Source: Flavobacteriales bacterium (GTDB lineage: Bacteria; Bacteroidota; Bacteroidia; Flavobacteriales_D; Crocinitomicaceae). From it: DNA of 64,000 nucleotides. Of this stretch, positions 1 through 8,773 are shown piece after piece (position 1 is the first letter of the stretch; each line of letters starts with the position of its first letter). Under the pieces are notes generated by a model. That model saw only the letters and a list, made by a program, of their open reading frames with translations. It did not search any database and was not told where the DNA came from. The stretch lies in the NCBI GenBank assembly GCA_947449575.1, contig CANFRV010000001.1, forward strand, positions 1 to 64,000, in the 5' to 3' direction. The translations under genes and the position numbers were made by a program.

Positions 1-1
1 T

Positions 2-814
2 CAGTGTACTTCAAATGCGACCTTGAGCATGGTAATCAAACCAAATCCTGTGTTGCTAGTTACAGATCCAGCTCCAATTTGCGCTCCAGGTGAAGTTGAT
101 TTAACATCTCCACAATTAACTGCTGGTAGTACAGGTACGATTACGTTGTCTACAAGTCCAACGGGAGTTCCAGTATTGTCAAATCCATCTGAAGTTTCTT
201 CCAGTGGGACTTATTTTGTAATGAGTAACTTAAATGGATGTGTAGTTTCGTCTCCAATAACTGTGGTAATTAGCGCAAGCCCAATTGCTTCTTTTATTCC
301 TTCGGAAACAATTCTTGATCAGTATAATTTGACAAGTGTAATGGTAAATAGTTCAACAGGAGCATCAAGTTACGAGTGGTTCTTTATGGATGGAGGGACT
401 TCAAGTGAAACTGATCCATCACATATTTTCCCAGACTCTATTTATGGAGATCAATTAATTACTATGATTGCAACTTCAGCAAATGGTTGTAAAGATACCA
501 CATCAAAGATTGTAACTATTAATGAGGAATTAATTTTTTATATTCCAAATGCTTTCACTCCTGATGGTGATACATATAACCAAACATTTCAACCTGTTTT
601 TAGATCAGGATTTGACCCAAATGATTTTACAATGTTATTATATAACCGCTGGGGAGAGGTGATATTTGAATCTCATGACGCTACAGTCGGCTGGGATGGT
701 ACTTTTGGCGGCAATATGGTGAAAGATGATGTAATTACTTGGGTAATTGAATTTAAGATAATAAGAAAAGATAAACATGTTAGATATACAGGACATGTCA
801 ATATTTTGCGATAA
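2..814 (+). CDS. T9SS type B (gliding motility-associated C-terminal) surface protein, 3' part
   Basis: The frame is open to the left edge, so the true start lies outside the window; about 270 residues are visible. The visible part has a short Ig-like stretch, a PKD-like segment (GASSYEWFFMDGG, roughly residues 95-165) and a C-terminal domain of about 95 residues with the hallmarks FYIPNAFTPDGD, YNRWGEVIFES and a final GHVNILR. That domain matches the family of gliding motility-associated C-terminal domains (TIGR04131 type), which direct export by the type IX secretion system. The protein is therefore expected to be exported and attached to, or released from, the cell surface. Its C-terminus closely parallels that of the giant protein ending at 5893, so the two are tandem paralogs. 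The sequence does not show what it binds. Confidence 0.85.
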   Translation, partial: QCTSNATLSMVIKPNPVLLVTDPAPICAPGEVDLTSPQLTAGSTGTITLSTSPTGVPVLSNPSEVSSSGTYFVMSNLNGCVVSSPITVVISASPIASFIPSETILDQYNLTSVMVNSSTGASSYEWFFMDGGTSSETDPSHIFPDSIYGDQLITMIATSANGCKDTTSKIVTINEELIFYIPNAFTPDGDTYNQTFQPVFRSGFDPNDFTMLLYNRWGEVIFESHDATVGWDGTFGGNMVKDDVITWVIEFKIIRKDKHVRYTGHVNILR

Positions 815-827
815 GATTTAAAATGAG

Positions 828-866
828 AATCGGAGGAGATGATTTGTATTTCCTTCGATTTTTTTT
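828..866 (+). terminator. Intrinsic terminator after the first T9SS protein
   Basis: An imperfect hairpin (828-839 pairs with 849-860, including two or three G:T wobbles) is followed directly by a run of eight T. It lies 14 bases after the stop codon at 814 on the plus strand. Confidence 0.7.
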
Positions 867-940
867 GTAAATTAAAGTGTCTCCTAACCAAGAAATCGTG
901 TGCTAAATCATTCAAATTTAACGTGATATTTTGTTATTTT

Positions 941-974
941 TTGTAGTTAAAAAGCAACCTTTGTGGTATCTTTG
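941..974 (+). promoter_or_regulatory. Bacteroidota-type promoter for the small exported protein
   Basis: TTG at 941-943 and TATCTTTG at 967-974 fit the flavobacterial -33/-7 pattern TTG, 17-23 bases, TAnnTTTG. Here the spacing is 23, at the upper limit. The ATG follows 30 bases after the -7 box. Confidence 0.55.
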
Positions 975-1003
975 CGTCATTCAAACGAACTAATTATTAA
1001 ACT

Positions 1004-1384
1004 ATGAATAGATTACGCTTTTCTATCTTTGCATTATTATTGCTGAATTTATCTAATTCCAGAGCAAATAATGTTAATCCGAAGAAAATCATAAATGAAG
1101 TAAGCACTGCTGATGCAAAAGTTTTACAGCAAAAAAAGTCACTTTATTCTGACTCTTTAATCAAATCCTCGGAAGTTCTCGTTTTTTCATTCTCGTCTAC
1201 GATTGACGCTGAAAAAGCACTAAATATAGATCGTTTTATTCTTAGAAGGAAAGGGATAACTTCTTCAGTAACAAATGTAAATTCTAAAACCATTACAATT
1301 ACATTTGAAAGTGGTATGAATGTAAAAAATGAAATCAATGATCTTTTTGAGATTGTTGAACATCATTTTAGTTTAAAAATGTAA
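1004..1384 (+). CDS. Small exported protein of unknown function, ferredoxin-like/HMA-like fold suspected
   Basis: This is a protein of 126 residues that I do not recognise. The first 21 residues (basic start, then FSIFALLLLNL) look like a signal peptide. After a polar linker, residues about 55-125 read as alternating beta and alpha elements (VLVFSFSS, AEKALNIDRFILRRKG, TITITFESG, EINDLFEIVEHHF). This beta-alpha-beta-beta-alpha pattern suggests an HMA/ferredoxin-like domain, but no CxxC metal site is present. It has its own promoter, and the T9SS giant gene starts 27 bases after its stop, so co-transcription is likely. Function is unknown; a chaperone or accessory role for the neighbouring exported protein is only a guess. 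Confidence 0.7.
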   Translation: MNRLRFSIFALLLLNLSNSRANNVNPKKIINEVSTADAKVLQQKKSLYSDSLIKSSEVLVFSFSSTIDAEKALNIDRFILRRKGITSSVTNVNSKTITITFESGMNVKNEINDLFEIVEHHFSLKM

Positions 1385-1411
1385 TAATAATTTCTCCTTA
1401 AAATATTTTTC

Positions 1412-4400
1412 ATGAAAAATCTACTTTCCTATATTTTTATCTTTCTTAGTTTTCTAAATACTGATTTTTCCTTTGCTCAAGGGGGAGAAAATGTAGCATC
1501 AGCCTCTGGTTCCCCTATAACTTTGCCTTTTACAGCTGCGGGAACAACGGTCGGTAAGAATGATAATTATAATAGTATTAATACAGCTCTGCTTTCTAGT
1601 TATATTGATGGTCCTGACTGGTTGTATTATTTTTGTGCCACTTCTGCGACACCAATTATAGTAAACATCGCATTTACTCCAGATGCCGTGAATGGTGTGT
1701 TTCCTTCTATTTCGGTTTGGGATGGTAATCCAACATCAGGTGCAACCTCGTTATTGGCTTTCAATCAAACGGTCGGCGTAGATGCAAATAATTTAGGGAT
1801 GACTTTTATTCCAACTGCAGGTCAATGTTATTATGCAATGGTTGATAATTGGCCACTGCCAGATGGTTTTGCGTATACGATAACTATTGAAAATCCTCCA
1901 TCTCCGCCAGCTGCTATTTTGCAACCTACTTGTTCAAATATGGGTTTTGAAGATGGTAATTTTACAGGTTGGCAAGGTACATGGAGTAATATTGTTGAAC
2001 AAAGTGCGGTAGGTTCTCCAACACCTAATTATACACCGCTCTATTTTAATACAAGTTCTGCTCAACATACTATTACATCAGGTGCAGGGTTGGATGCCAC
2101 TACCGGTATACCTTTAGTTTGTCCTGGTCAAGGAATTCATTCTTTAAAATTAGGAGATGGATTAATAGGGGAAAAGGGTGGAGCTACTATTCAACAGAAG
2201 TTTACTGTTGCAACTTCTAATGCTTTATTTACTTATAATTATGCGGTAGTTGTTGAGGATGGAAGTGCCAGTGGCGGAACCCCACATGATGGAACAAATC
2301 AACCTTATTTTAAAGTTGAAATTTTCAATTCCTCTGGAGCGATTATTCCTTGTGGTCAGTATTTTGTAACGGGTGGACCAGGAATACCTGGATTTACGCA
2401 AATCGGTACTTCGGGTGTTTATTATAAAGGATGGACTCCCGTTTTTGTTGATTTAACAGCGTATATAGGTAGCTTTGTTACCGTGAAATATACTGTTAAT
2501 GATTGTGCTTTAGGCGCTCATTCATGTTATGCATACATTGATGCTGCTTGTAATGTAGTATCAACAGCAGCGCCAGTAAATCTTTGTCCTGGCACCTCAA
2601 CAGTATTAACAGCGCCTGCTGGAGGTTTGAATTATTCATGGACTGTTGTTGGTAGTTCAACCGTTTTGGGGACTTCTCAAACTTTAACTGTTAGCCCAAC
2701 AATTCCTACAACTCATTATCAATGTATTGTTAATAATCCCGCTGGTTGTCCAACTACTTTGCCATATACAGTGAATGTGTATGCAACACCCACTGTTACA
2801 ACAGCGCCCGTTACAATTTGTGCTGGATCTCCAGCAAATTTAGTGGCAACTGGTTTAGATAATGGTGTTGCTGCAGGAGGTACGTATGCTTGGTCTCCAG
2901 GTGGATTGACAGGTTCTTCAATTTCTCCGAGTCCGGCTTCTAACACCACATATACTGTGACGTATACCGACCCGAATCTTTGTACGGCAACTGCTACAGC
3001 TTTAGTTACGGTTATTGCAGTGCCTGTTGTCACTGTAAATTCGCCAACAATTTGTCCAACTACGAATGCTACTTTGACGGCTGCTGGAGCAACTACATAT
3101 GTCTGGAATGCTACTCCAGCTTTGACCGCAAATCCCTACATTGTTTCTCCTGCAACAACCACGACATATACGGTGGTAGGAACGACCTTAGGTTGCACAG
3201 GGACAGCAACGGCGACGGTTACAGTCGCAGGTGCTCTTGTAATAACTGTAAATTCACCGACAATTTGTGTGGGGGGTACAGCCATTTTAACGGCGACTGG
3301 AGGAACTACTTATTCATGGGATCAAGGTGCTACTTTAGGTGTTTCAACAGCTAATCCATATTCTGTTTCTCCTGCTGTTGGAACAACGGTTTATACAGTG
3401 ACGGGAACAACAAATGGATGTTCTGGAACAGCAACATCAACTGTGACAGTGAATCCTATCCCTTTTACTACGGCAGGCTCTAATTCTCCTATTTGTGCAG
3501 GTGTAACCTTAGATTTAACAGCAACTGCTTCAGCTACTCCTGGTGTTACATATTCTTGGACAGGACCAAATGGATTCACATCTGCCATACAAAACCCATC
3601 TATTGCTGCAGCTACAACCTTGGCATCAGGTGCTTATACGGTCACTATTTCAGCAGCTGGTTGCTCTACAACTAGTGTTGTCAATGTGACAGTAAATCCA
3701 GGTCCAATTACTGTTGCGGGCGCTAATACGCCAATTTGTGAAGGTGTAACCTTAAACTTAACAGCAACAACATCTTCGGTCGCTGGAACTACTTACAATT
3801 GGGTGGGTCCAAATAGCTTTGCTTCAGCTGTTCAAAACCCAACTATTCCTGCAGCAACAACTTCTGCAATGGGAAGTTACACAGTAACAGTTGCTGCGGC
3901 AGGTTGTTCTTCTTCCAGTTCAGTCAACGTTGTTGTTAATCCTGTGCCTTCAACAGTTGCAGGCTCGAATTCACCTATTTGTGCTGGTGTAACTTTAAAT
4001 TTAACAGCTACGGCTTCAGCTACTCCTGGTGCTACATATTCTTGGACAGGACCAAATGGATTCTCCTCTGCTGTTCAAAACCCATCTATTACGGCAGCAA
4101 CTACCTTGGCGTCAGGTGCATATACGGTGACAATTGCAGCAGCTGGCTGTTCATCAACTAGTATTGTCAATGTGACAGTAAATCCAGGTCCAATAACTGT
4201 TGCGGGAGCTAATACTCCTATTTGTGAAGGTGTAGCTTTAAATTTAACAGCAACAGCTTCATCAGTAGTTGGAACTACTTACAATTGGGTAGGGCCAAAT
4301 AGCTTCACTTCAGCTGTTCAAAACCCAACTATTTCTGCTGCAACTACTGCTGCAACTGGAAGTTATACGGTAACTGTTGCTGCGGCGGGATGTTCTTCTA

Positions 4401-5893
4401 CAAGTTCTGTCAATGTTGTTGTCAATGCTATCCCTACAACCGTTGCAAGTTCTAATTCTCCTATTTGCGCGGGTACGTCATTAAATTTAGCAGCGACGGC
4501 ATCTGCAGTGGCTGGTTCTACCTATAGTTGGACAGGGGCAAATTCTTTTAGTTCAGCCTTGCAAAACCCATCCATTACTGGAGTTACAACCGCTGCAACG
4601 GGTTCTTACACGGTTACTGTAGCTGCGAATGGCTGTTCTTCAACAAGTCTAGTAAATGTTATTGTAAATGCAGTTCCAGTTACTGTAGCAAGTACCACAC
4701 CAATCTGCTTAGGGAGTGATTTAAACTTATTAGCGACAGCTTCCCCTGGAGCAGCGTATAGTTGGACAGGGCCAAATGGCTTTTCTTCAACGGCACAAAA
4801 CCCAACAATACCAGCTGCTACTTTAGCTGCTACTGGTGCTTATATAGTTACAGTCACAGCCAATACTTGTTCTTCTACTAGCACAGTAAATGCAGTCGTA
4901 AATGCTGCTGTTTTGCCACTTTTCCCTCCTGGAGCATCTGTTTGCCAAGGAACAATTGCGCCGGTATTAATGACCACTTCTTTTAACGGGATTACAGGTT
5001 CTTGGCTTCCTAATCCTGTTTCAACTGCGATTACCGGACCTACAACTTATAATTTCATGCCAAATACTGGTCAATGTGCTTTGCCTACTTCAGTGGTGAT
5101 CACGATAAATCCAATACCAGTAGTAGTAACAAGTCCTAGAGATACGTGCTCTCCATATACGGTTGATCTTACTAATCCATCAGTTACTGCAGGAACAACA
5201 GCAGGGGCAATTTTGTCCTATTGGCAAGATCCTGCATGTACAATAGCGTTATCTGGTCCTTCGGCAGTTGGATTTGATGGTACTTATTTTATTAAAGCTG
5301 ACTTGGCGGGTTGTTCTGCTGTTGCTTCGGTTGCAGTTGTAATTCATTCCGCACCGTTAGCATCTTTCACTCCAACCCCATCGATTGTGTCTAATTTAAG
5401 TCCAAATAGTACTATGATGAATACATCAATTGGTGCTGTAAGTTATTCATGGGATTTTGGAGACAACCAAACATCAAGTGCAAATAGTCCTAGTCATTAT
5501 TTTCCAGCTTCAGATTCAGGCACTTATGTGATTACTTTAACCGTAACCAATTCTTTTGGATGTGTGGATATAGCGGTTTCAACGGTGAAGGTGAATGAAG
5601 AATTACTTTTTTATGTACCAAATACGTTTACGCCAGATCGAGATACATACAATGAATCTTTTCAACCCATATTTACATCAGGGTTTGATCCTTTTGATTA
5701 TAGGTTATTGATTTTTGATCGTTGGGGAGAGGTAATCTTTGAGTCGCATAATACAGATATTGGATGGCGCGGACTTTATGGTACTGATGGAGTTCAAGTG
5801 CAGGATGACACCTATACTTGGAAGATTGAATTCACCGTCAAAAGCACGAATCAACGAAAAGTTGTTGTTGGTCACGTAAATGTTTTAAGATAG
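1412..5893 (+). CDS. Giant T9SS type B surface protein with Ig-like repeats
   Basis: This protein of 1493 residues opens with a signal peptide (about 1-23, ending FSFAQ). Residues about 25-165 are a beta-rich domain, and about 170-385 resemble a MAM/galactose-binding-type domain (starting CSNMGFEDGNFTGW). Residues about 390-1170 are a chain of Ig-like modules marked by PICxG, Y(S/N)W and GCS repeats; five or six of them are 81-residue units. A PKD domain follows (about 1310-1390, YSWDFGD) and the gliding-motility C-terminal domain (about 1395-1493, FYVPNTFTPDRD, FDRWGEVIFES, GHVNVLR). The C-terminal domain marks it as type IX secretion cargo. The fold chain suggests an adhesin or cell-surface matrix protein, but no ligand can be read from the sequence. 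It is the larger paralog of the protein ending at 814. Confidence 0.9.
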   Translation: MKNLLSYIFIFLSFLNTDFSFAQGGENVASASGSPITLPFTAAGTTVGKNDNYNSINTALLSSYIDGPDWLYYFCATSATPIIVNIAFTPDAVNGVFPSISVWDGNPTSGATSLLAFNQTVGVDANNLGMTFIPTAGQCYYAMVDNWPLPDGFAYTITIENPPSPPAAILQPTCSNMGFEDGNFTGWQGTWSNIVEQSAVGSPTPNYTPLYFNTSSAQHTITSGAGLDATTGIPLVCPGQGIHSLKLGDGLIGEKGGATIQQKFTVATSNALFTYNYAVVVEDGSASGGTPHDGTNQPYFKVEIFNSSGAIIPCGQYFVTGGPGIPGFTQIGTSGVYYKGWTPVFVDLTAYIGSFVTVKYTVNDCALGAHSCYAYIDAACNVVSTAAPVNLCPGTSTVLTAPAGGLNYSWTVVGSSTVLGTSQTLTVSPTIPTTHYQCIVNNPAGCPTTLPYTVNVYATPTVTTAPVTICAGSPANLVATGLDNGVAAGGTYAWSPGGLTGSSISPSPASNTTYTVTYTDPNLCTATATALVTVIAVPVVTVNSPTICPTTNATLTAAGATTYVWNATPALTANPYIVSPATTTTYTVVGTTLGCTGTATATVTVAGALVITVNSPTICVGGTAILTATGGTTYSWDQGATLGVSTANPYSVSPAVGTTVYTVTGTTNGCSGTATSTVTVNPIPFTTAGSNSPICAGVTLDLTATASATPGVTYSWTGPNGFTSAIQNPSIAAATTLASGAYTVTISAAGCSTTSVVNVTVNPGPITVAGANTPICEGVTLNLTATTSSVAGTTYNWVGPNSFASAVQNPTIPAATTSAMGSYTVTVAAAGCSSSSSVNVVVNPVPSTVAGSNSPICAGVTLNLTATASATPGATYSWTGPNGFSSAVQNPSITAATTLASGAYTVTIAAAGCSSTSIVNVTVNPGPITVAGANTPICEGVALNLTATASSVVGTTYNWVGPNSFTSAVQNPTISAATTAATGSYTVTVAAAGCSSTSSVNVVVNAIPTTVASSNSPICAGTSLNLAATASAVAGSTYSWTGANSFSSALQNPSITGVTTAATGSYTVTVAANGCSSTSLVNVIVNAVPVTVASTTPICLGSDLNLLATASPGAAYSWTGPNGFSSTAQNPTIPAATLAATGAYIVTVTANTCSSTSTVNAVVNAAVLPLFPPGASVCQGTIAPVLMTTSFNGITGSWLPNPVSTAITGPTTYNFMPNTGQCALPTSVVITINPIPVVVTSPRDTCSPYTVDLTNPSVTAGTTAGAILSYWQDPACTIALSGPSAVGFDGTYFIKADLAGCSAVASVAVVIHSAPLASFTPTPSIVSNLSPNSTMMNTSIGAVSYSWDFGDNQTSSANSPSHYFPASDSGTYVITLTVTNSFGCVDIAVSTVKVNEELLFYVPNTFTPDRDTYNESFQPIFTSGFDPFDYRLLIFDRWGEVIFESHNTDIGWRGLYGTDGVQVQDDTYTWKIEFTVKSTNQRKVVVGHVNVLR
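3478..4900 (+). repeat. In-frame tandem repeats, 243-bp unit (81 residues), with a 486-bp higher-order duplication
   Basis: Equivalent bases of successive units fall at about 3481, 3724, 3967, 4210 and 4453, exactly 243 bases apart; a shorter diverged unit follows near 4690. Units 1 and 3 resemble each other more than their neighbours do, and so do units 2 and 4. A two-unit block of 486 bp (about 3478-3963) therefore appears to have been duplicated (about 3964-4449). The repeats encode Ig-like modules of the giant surface protein. Confidence 0.85.
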
Positions 5894-5915
5894 ATTATCC
5901 CAAAAAGACAGACAT

Positions 5916-5946
5916 AAAAAAAGACACAATTAATTGTGTCTTTTTT
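5916..5946. terminator. Bidirectional terminator between convergent genes
   Basis: A perfect palindrome with an 18-base core (5923-5940, GACACAATT and its complement) is flanked by A-runs on the left and T-runs on the right. It lies between the stop codons of the giant surface protein (plus) and proline dehydrogenase (minus), so it can serve both. Confidence 0.85.
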
Positions 5947-5970
5947 GCTTTATAATAAGTACGATTTTAA

Positions 5971-7140
5971 CTATGCTTGTTGTCGCCTTTTTTGCTCTTT
6001 AATAATTAGAGTTAATTCTCTCCCTGTTTGACCTTTAACTGACGTGTTTTCATCTGCACGACGCAATAAATACGGTAAAACCTCCTCAATTGGTCCGTAA
6101 GGTACATATTTAGCTACTTTATAGGAGTTGAAAGCTAAATTGTATGAAATGTGATCACTCATTCCTAGGAGTTGAGCAAAGAAGATTCTTGAATCATTTT
6201 TATCAATTCCATTTTTTTCCATCAATTGAGTGAGAAAAAGAGAACTTTCTTCATTATGAGTGCCACAGCAAAGTGAAACGATATCGATATTCTCAACAAT
6301 TAATTCCAAAGCGCGATTGAAATCACGATCGCATGCATCTTTATCAGGTTGAATAGGAGAAGGATAATTTTTTTCTTCAGCCCGTTCTCTTTCTTTCTCC
6401 ATATATGCACCACGAACTAATTTTATTCCATAGAAATAATGTCCTTCTCGCGCCAGTTTAATTTCTTTTACAAGATATTCATAGCGGTCATGACGATACA
6501 TTTGTGCAGTATTAAATACAATTGGTTTCTCTAGGTTGTATTTCCTCATCATACTCGAAGCGATTCGATCAATTGTTTCTTGAATCCACGTCTCCTCCGC
6601 ATCAATGAAAACAGGTACATTAGCATCAAAAGCATTTTTACAGATTTGATCAACGCGATTCATCAATTCTGAATATTCAATTTCTTCTGATTCATTCAAA
6701 ATCACACCCTCAATGTTTGCTTTTTCGAGAATTTCTATCCGAGCGATTCCTGTTACTTTGAACACAGCGAAAGGAATGGTTGGATCATTCTTCCCTTTTT
6801 GAATTGTAGCGATTATTTCTTTTACGGTATGATCAAAATCTTCTTTGGATGTTTTTCCTTCTACGGAGTAATCTAAAATTGTTCCGATTCCAAAATTTCC
6901 TAAAGTTTCAATAGCATTTTTACAATCATCAATCGTTTCTCCACCACAAAATTGTTTGAAAACGGTTTTTTTTATTATTCCTTTGATGGGAAGTTTGTAC
7001 TTTATAGCAAAATTCGTAGCTGATTTTCCAAAACTCACGAGTGAAGAGTTGCCAATTATTTTAAATAACCAATATGCTCGAGATAAATCTTTTTTCGATT
7101 TACTCTTAAAAGCAATTTCTGTGTTTTCAAATGAGATCAT
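5971..7140 (-). CDS. Proline dehydrogenase (FAD-dependent, monofunctional)
   Basis: The enzyme oxidises L-proline to 1-pyrroline-5-carboxylate, passing electrons to FAD and then the quinone pool. It is the short flavobacterial form of about 389 residues, without the fused P5C dehydrogenase of PutA. Diagnostic segments are IKLVRGAYMEKERERA (mid-protein), the LLGMSDHISYNLA stretch and the C-terminal YLLRRADENTS motif typical of the FAD/substrate barrel. The frame extends five codons further to a TTG, but the ATG at 7140 gives the start MISFENTEIAF, which fits relatives. It stands alone, divergent from aroB. A TATTTTTG -7-like box lies on the minus strand at 7171-7178. Confidence 0.93.
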   Translation of the reverse strand: MISFENTEIAFKSKSKKDLSRAYWLFKIIGNSSLVSFGKSATNFAIKYKLPIKGIIKKTVFKQFCGGETIDDCKNAIETLGNFGIGTILDYSVEGKTSKEDFDHTVKEIIATIQKGKNDPTIPFAVFKVTGIARIEILEKANIEGVILNESEEIEYSELMNRVDQICKNAFDANVPVFIDAEETWIQETIDRIASSMMRKYNLEKPIVFNTAQMYRHDRYEYLVKEIKLAREGHYFYGIKLVRGAYMEKERERAEEKNYPSPIQPDKDACDRDFNRALELIVENIDIVSLCCGTHNEESSLFLTQLMEKNGIDKNDSRIFFAQLLGMSDHISYNLAFNSYKVAKYVPYGPIEEVLPYLLRRADENTSVKGQTGRELTLIIKEQKRRQQA

Positions 7141-7195
7141 TATTCGCGTTTTCAAATGAGTTCTATTTCACAAAAATACATGCTTTTTAATGATC

Positions 7196-7229
7196 TTGCA
7201 TCGTTTATTGATGTGTTTTTTTACTTTTG
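7196..7229 (+). promoter_or_regulatory. Bacteroidota-type promoter for aroB
   Basis: TTG at 7196-7198 and TACTTTTG at 7222-7229, spacing 23, lie 28 bases before the aroB ATG. Confidence 0.5.
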
Positions 7230-7257
7230 TTAATATATAATTATAATAGGTCTACGC

Positions 7258-8340
7258 ATGAGACAAATTCAAGCTAATAACTACATAGTTGAGATAGGAA
7301 ATCTTACAAAATCTTCGTTTCAGAACTTATTGAGCAGCAAATACATTAACTCTAAAAAAGTTATTTTAGTGGATGAAAATACGCACGATTTTTGCCTCGA
7401 ATACCTATTGACAACCTTTGATGAATTAAAAGAAGCTGAGGTGATGCTTTTACCAGTTGGCGAAGAAAATAAAGTAATGGAAGTTTGTTTTCAAGTATGG
7501 GAAGCACTTTCAGAATATAAAATAGGTCGTAAAGATGTAATTATTAATTTGGGCGGTGGTGTTGTTTCTGATATGGGAGGATTTATTGCCTCTATTTATA
7601 AGAGAGGAATAGATTTTATTAATATTCCAACTACTTTACTCTCGATGGTTGACGCTTCAATTGGAGGGAAAACAGGGATAGATTTAGGTCGCCATAAAAA
7701 TCAATTAGGAACTTTCACAGACCCTATCGCTATTTATATTGACGTATTATTTTTACAAACACTGCCTCAAACTGAAATTTTGAACGGCTATGCTGAGATG
7801 TTAAAGCATGCATTGATTTTTGATGAAGCGTATTGGAATGAGTTAATTTCTATTACTAGCATGAATGATTTATTAGATATAGAAAAAATTCATAGATCAA
7901 TTATTTTAAAAAATAAGGTGGTTGAAGTAGATCCTTCTGAAAAAAATGAGCGAAAAAAATTGAATTTTGGTCATACAATCGGTCATGCTTTGGAAGGCTT
8001 GTTTTTAAGTGAAAATCCCATTTCTCATGGACACGCTGTGGGAATAGGAATGTTAGGGGAAGCTTTTTTGTCATATAAAAGAGAAATTTTGAGCGAAGAA
8101 CGCTGGTTGGAAATTAAAACGGTTTTGACCGCAGTATTTCCCGCTATTTTATTTGAAAAAGAAGATATTCCGGTTTTAATCGAATTAATGAAAAATGATA
8201 AAAAGAATTTTGAAGGACAAATACAATGTTGTATTCTTGCAGAAATAGGTAATTGTTTATTTGATCAAACGGTGGGAGAGAAAGAATTAAATGAAGTATT
8301 TGAGTTCTTGCTTACGTTGAACGAATTGAATACGCACTAA
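7258..8340 (+). CDS. aroB: 3-dehydroquinate synthase
   Basis: This is the second step of the shikimate pathway, turning DAHP into 3-dehydroquinate in the cytoplasm with NAD and a divalent metal. The protein is 360 residues, the normal length. The NAD-binding GGGVVSDMGGF motif is near residue 97, the substrate loop IPTTLLSMVDASIGGKTG follows, and metal ligands lie in EMLKHALI, HTIGHALEG and SHGHAVGIG. It stands apart from the DAHP synthase at 44-45 kb, which makes its substrate. It converges with the MerR-type gene, leaving only 9 bases between the stops. Confidence 0.96.
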   Translation: MRQIQANNYIVEIGNLTKSSFQNLLSSKYINSKKVILVDENTHDFCLEYLLTTFDELKEAEVMLLPVGEENKVMEVCFQVWEALSEYKIGRKDVIINLGGGVVSDMGGFIASIYKRGIDFINIPTTLLSMVDASIGGKTGIDLGRHKNQLGTFTDPIAIYIDVLFLQTLPQTEILNGYAEMLKHALIFDEAYWNELISITSMNDLLDIEKIHRSIILKNKVVEVDPSEKNERKKLNFGHTIGHALEGLFLSENPISHGHAVGIGMLGEAFLSYKREILSEERWLEIKTVLTAVFPAILFEKEDIPVLIELMKNDKKNFEGQIQCCILAEIGNCLFDQTVGEKELNEVFEFLLTLNELNTH

Positions 8341-8349
8341 ACGAATATA

Positions 8350-8721
8350 TTAATCTCTTAATTTAGTTAATTTATTCTTGACGTTTTCTAGGAGTTTCAC
8401 GATGTTTTCACAATCAATAGAGATTTCCTTCTGTTCAACAAGTGGTACTGTAGAATAATCTTCTAAATTACTTTTATTTTTTAATGCATTTTTTGCACCT
8501 TCCAAAGTAAACCCTTGCTTTTTCACCAAATGATAAATCTTGTTAAAATTTAAAATATCTTTAGGTGTAAATAATCGGTTGCCTTTTTTATTTTTTTTTG
8601 GTTGAATTATTGTAAATTCTTTTTCCCAAAACCTTATTAAAGAAGGGTTTACATCAAACATGACAGCTACTTCACCAATGGTGTAATAAAGCTTAGTTAA
8701 TTGTTTTTCAGAAATTTCCAT
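8350..8721 (-). CDS. MerR-family transcriptional regulator
   Basis: A protein of 123 residues. Residues about 11-80 form a MerR-type winged helix-turn-helix: YYTIGEVAVMFDVNPSLIRFWE is the helix-turn-helix, and KGNRLFTPKDI the wing. The remaining 40 residues are a short acidic-basic helix that probably dimerises, and no effector-binding cysteines are seen. This short MerR form is widespread in Bacteroidota, often beside peptidoglycan genes; here it is divergent from an NlpC/P60 hydrolase 52 bases away. Regulation of that neighbour is plausible but unproven. Confidence 0.85.
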   Translation of the reverse strand: MEISEKQLTKLYYTIGEVAVMFDVNPSLIRFWEKEFTIIQPKKNKKGNRLFTPKDILNFNKIYHLVKKQGFTLEGAKNALKNKSNLEDYSTVPLVEQKEISIDCENIVKLLENVKNKLTKLRD

Positions 8722-8757
8722 TAATTTACAATATAGTTAATATCCCGAAAATAGTTA

Positions 8758-8765
8758 TAATTTTG
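8758..8765 (+). promoter_or_regulatory. -7 box (TAATTTTG) before the NlpC/P60 gene
   Basis: TAATTTTG matches TAnnTTTG and ends 8 bases before the ATG at 8774. A TTG at the right distance is missing, and the leader would be nearly absent. Confidence 0.3.
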
Positions 8766-8773
8766 CAATCACA

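Noticed and set aside
2719-4161. Several open frames of 60-124 codons on both strands inside the giant surface protein gene
   Set aside because: They follow the 243-bp repeat pattern, have poor amino acid composition (for example runs of Cys, Asn and Tyr), and are by-products of repeats read in another frame.
3478-4900. Regularly spaced repeats that could be taken for a CRISPR array
   Set aside because: Repeats are 243 bp, in frame, contiguous and protein-coding; there are no spacers and no cas genes.
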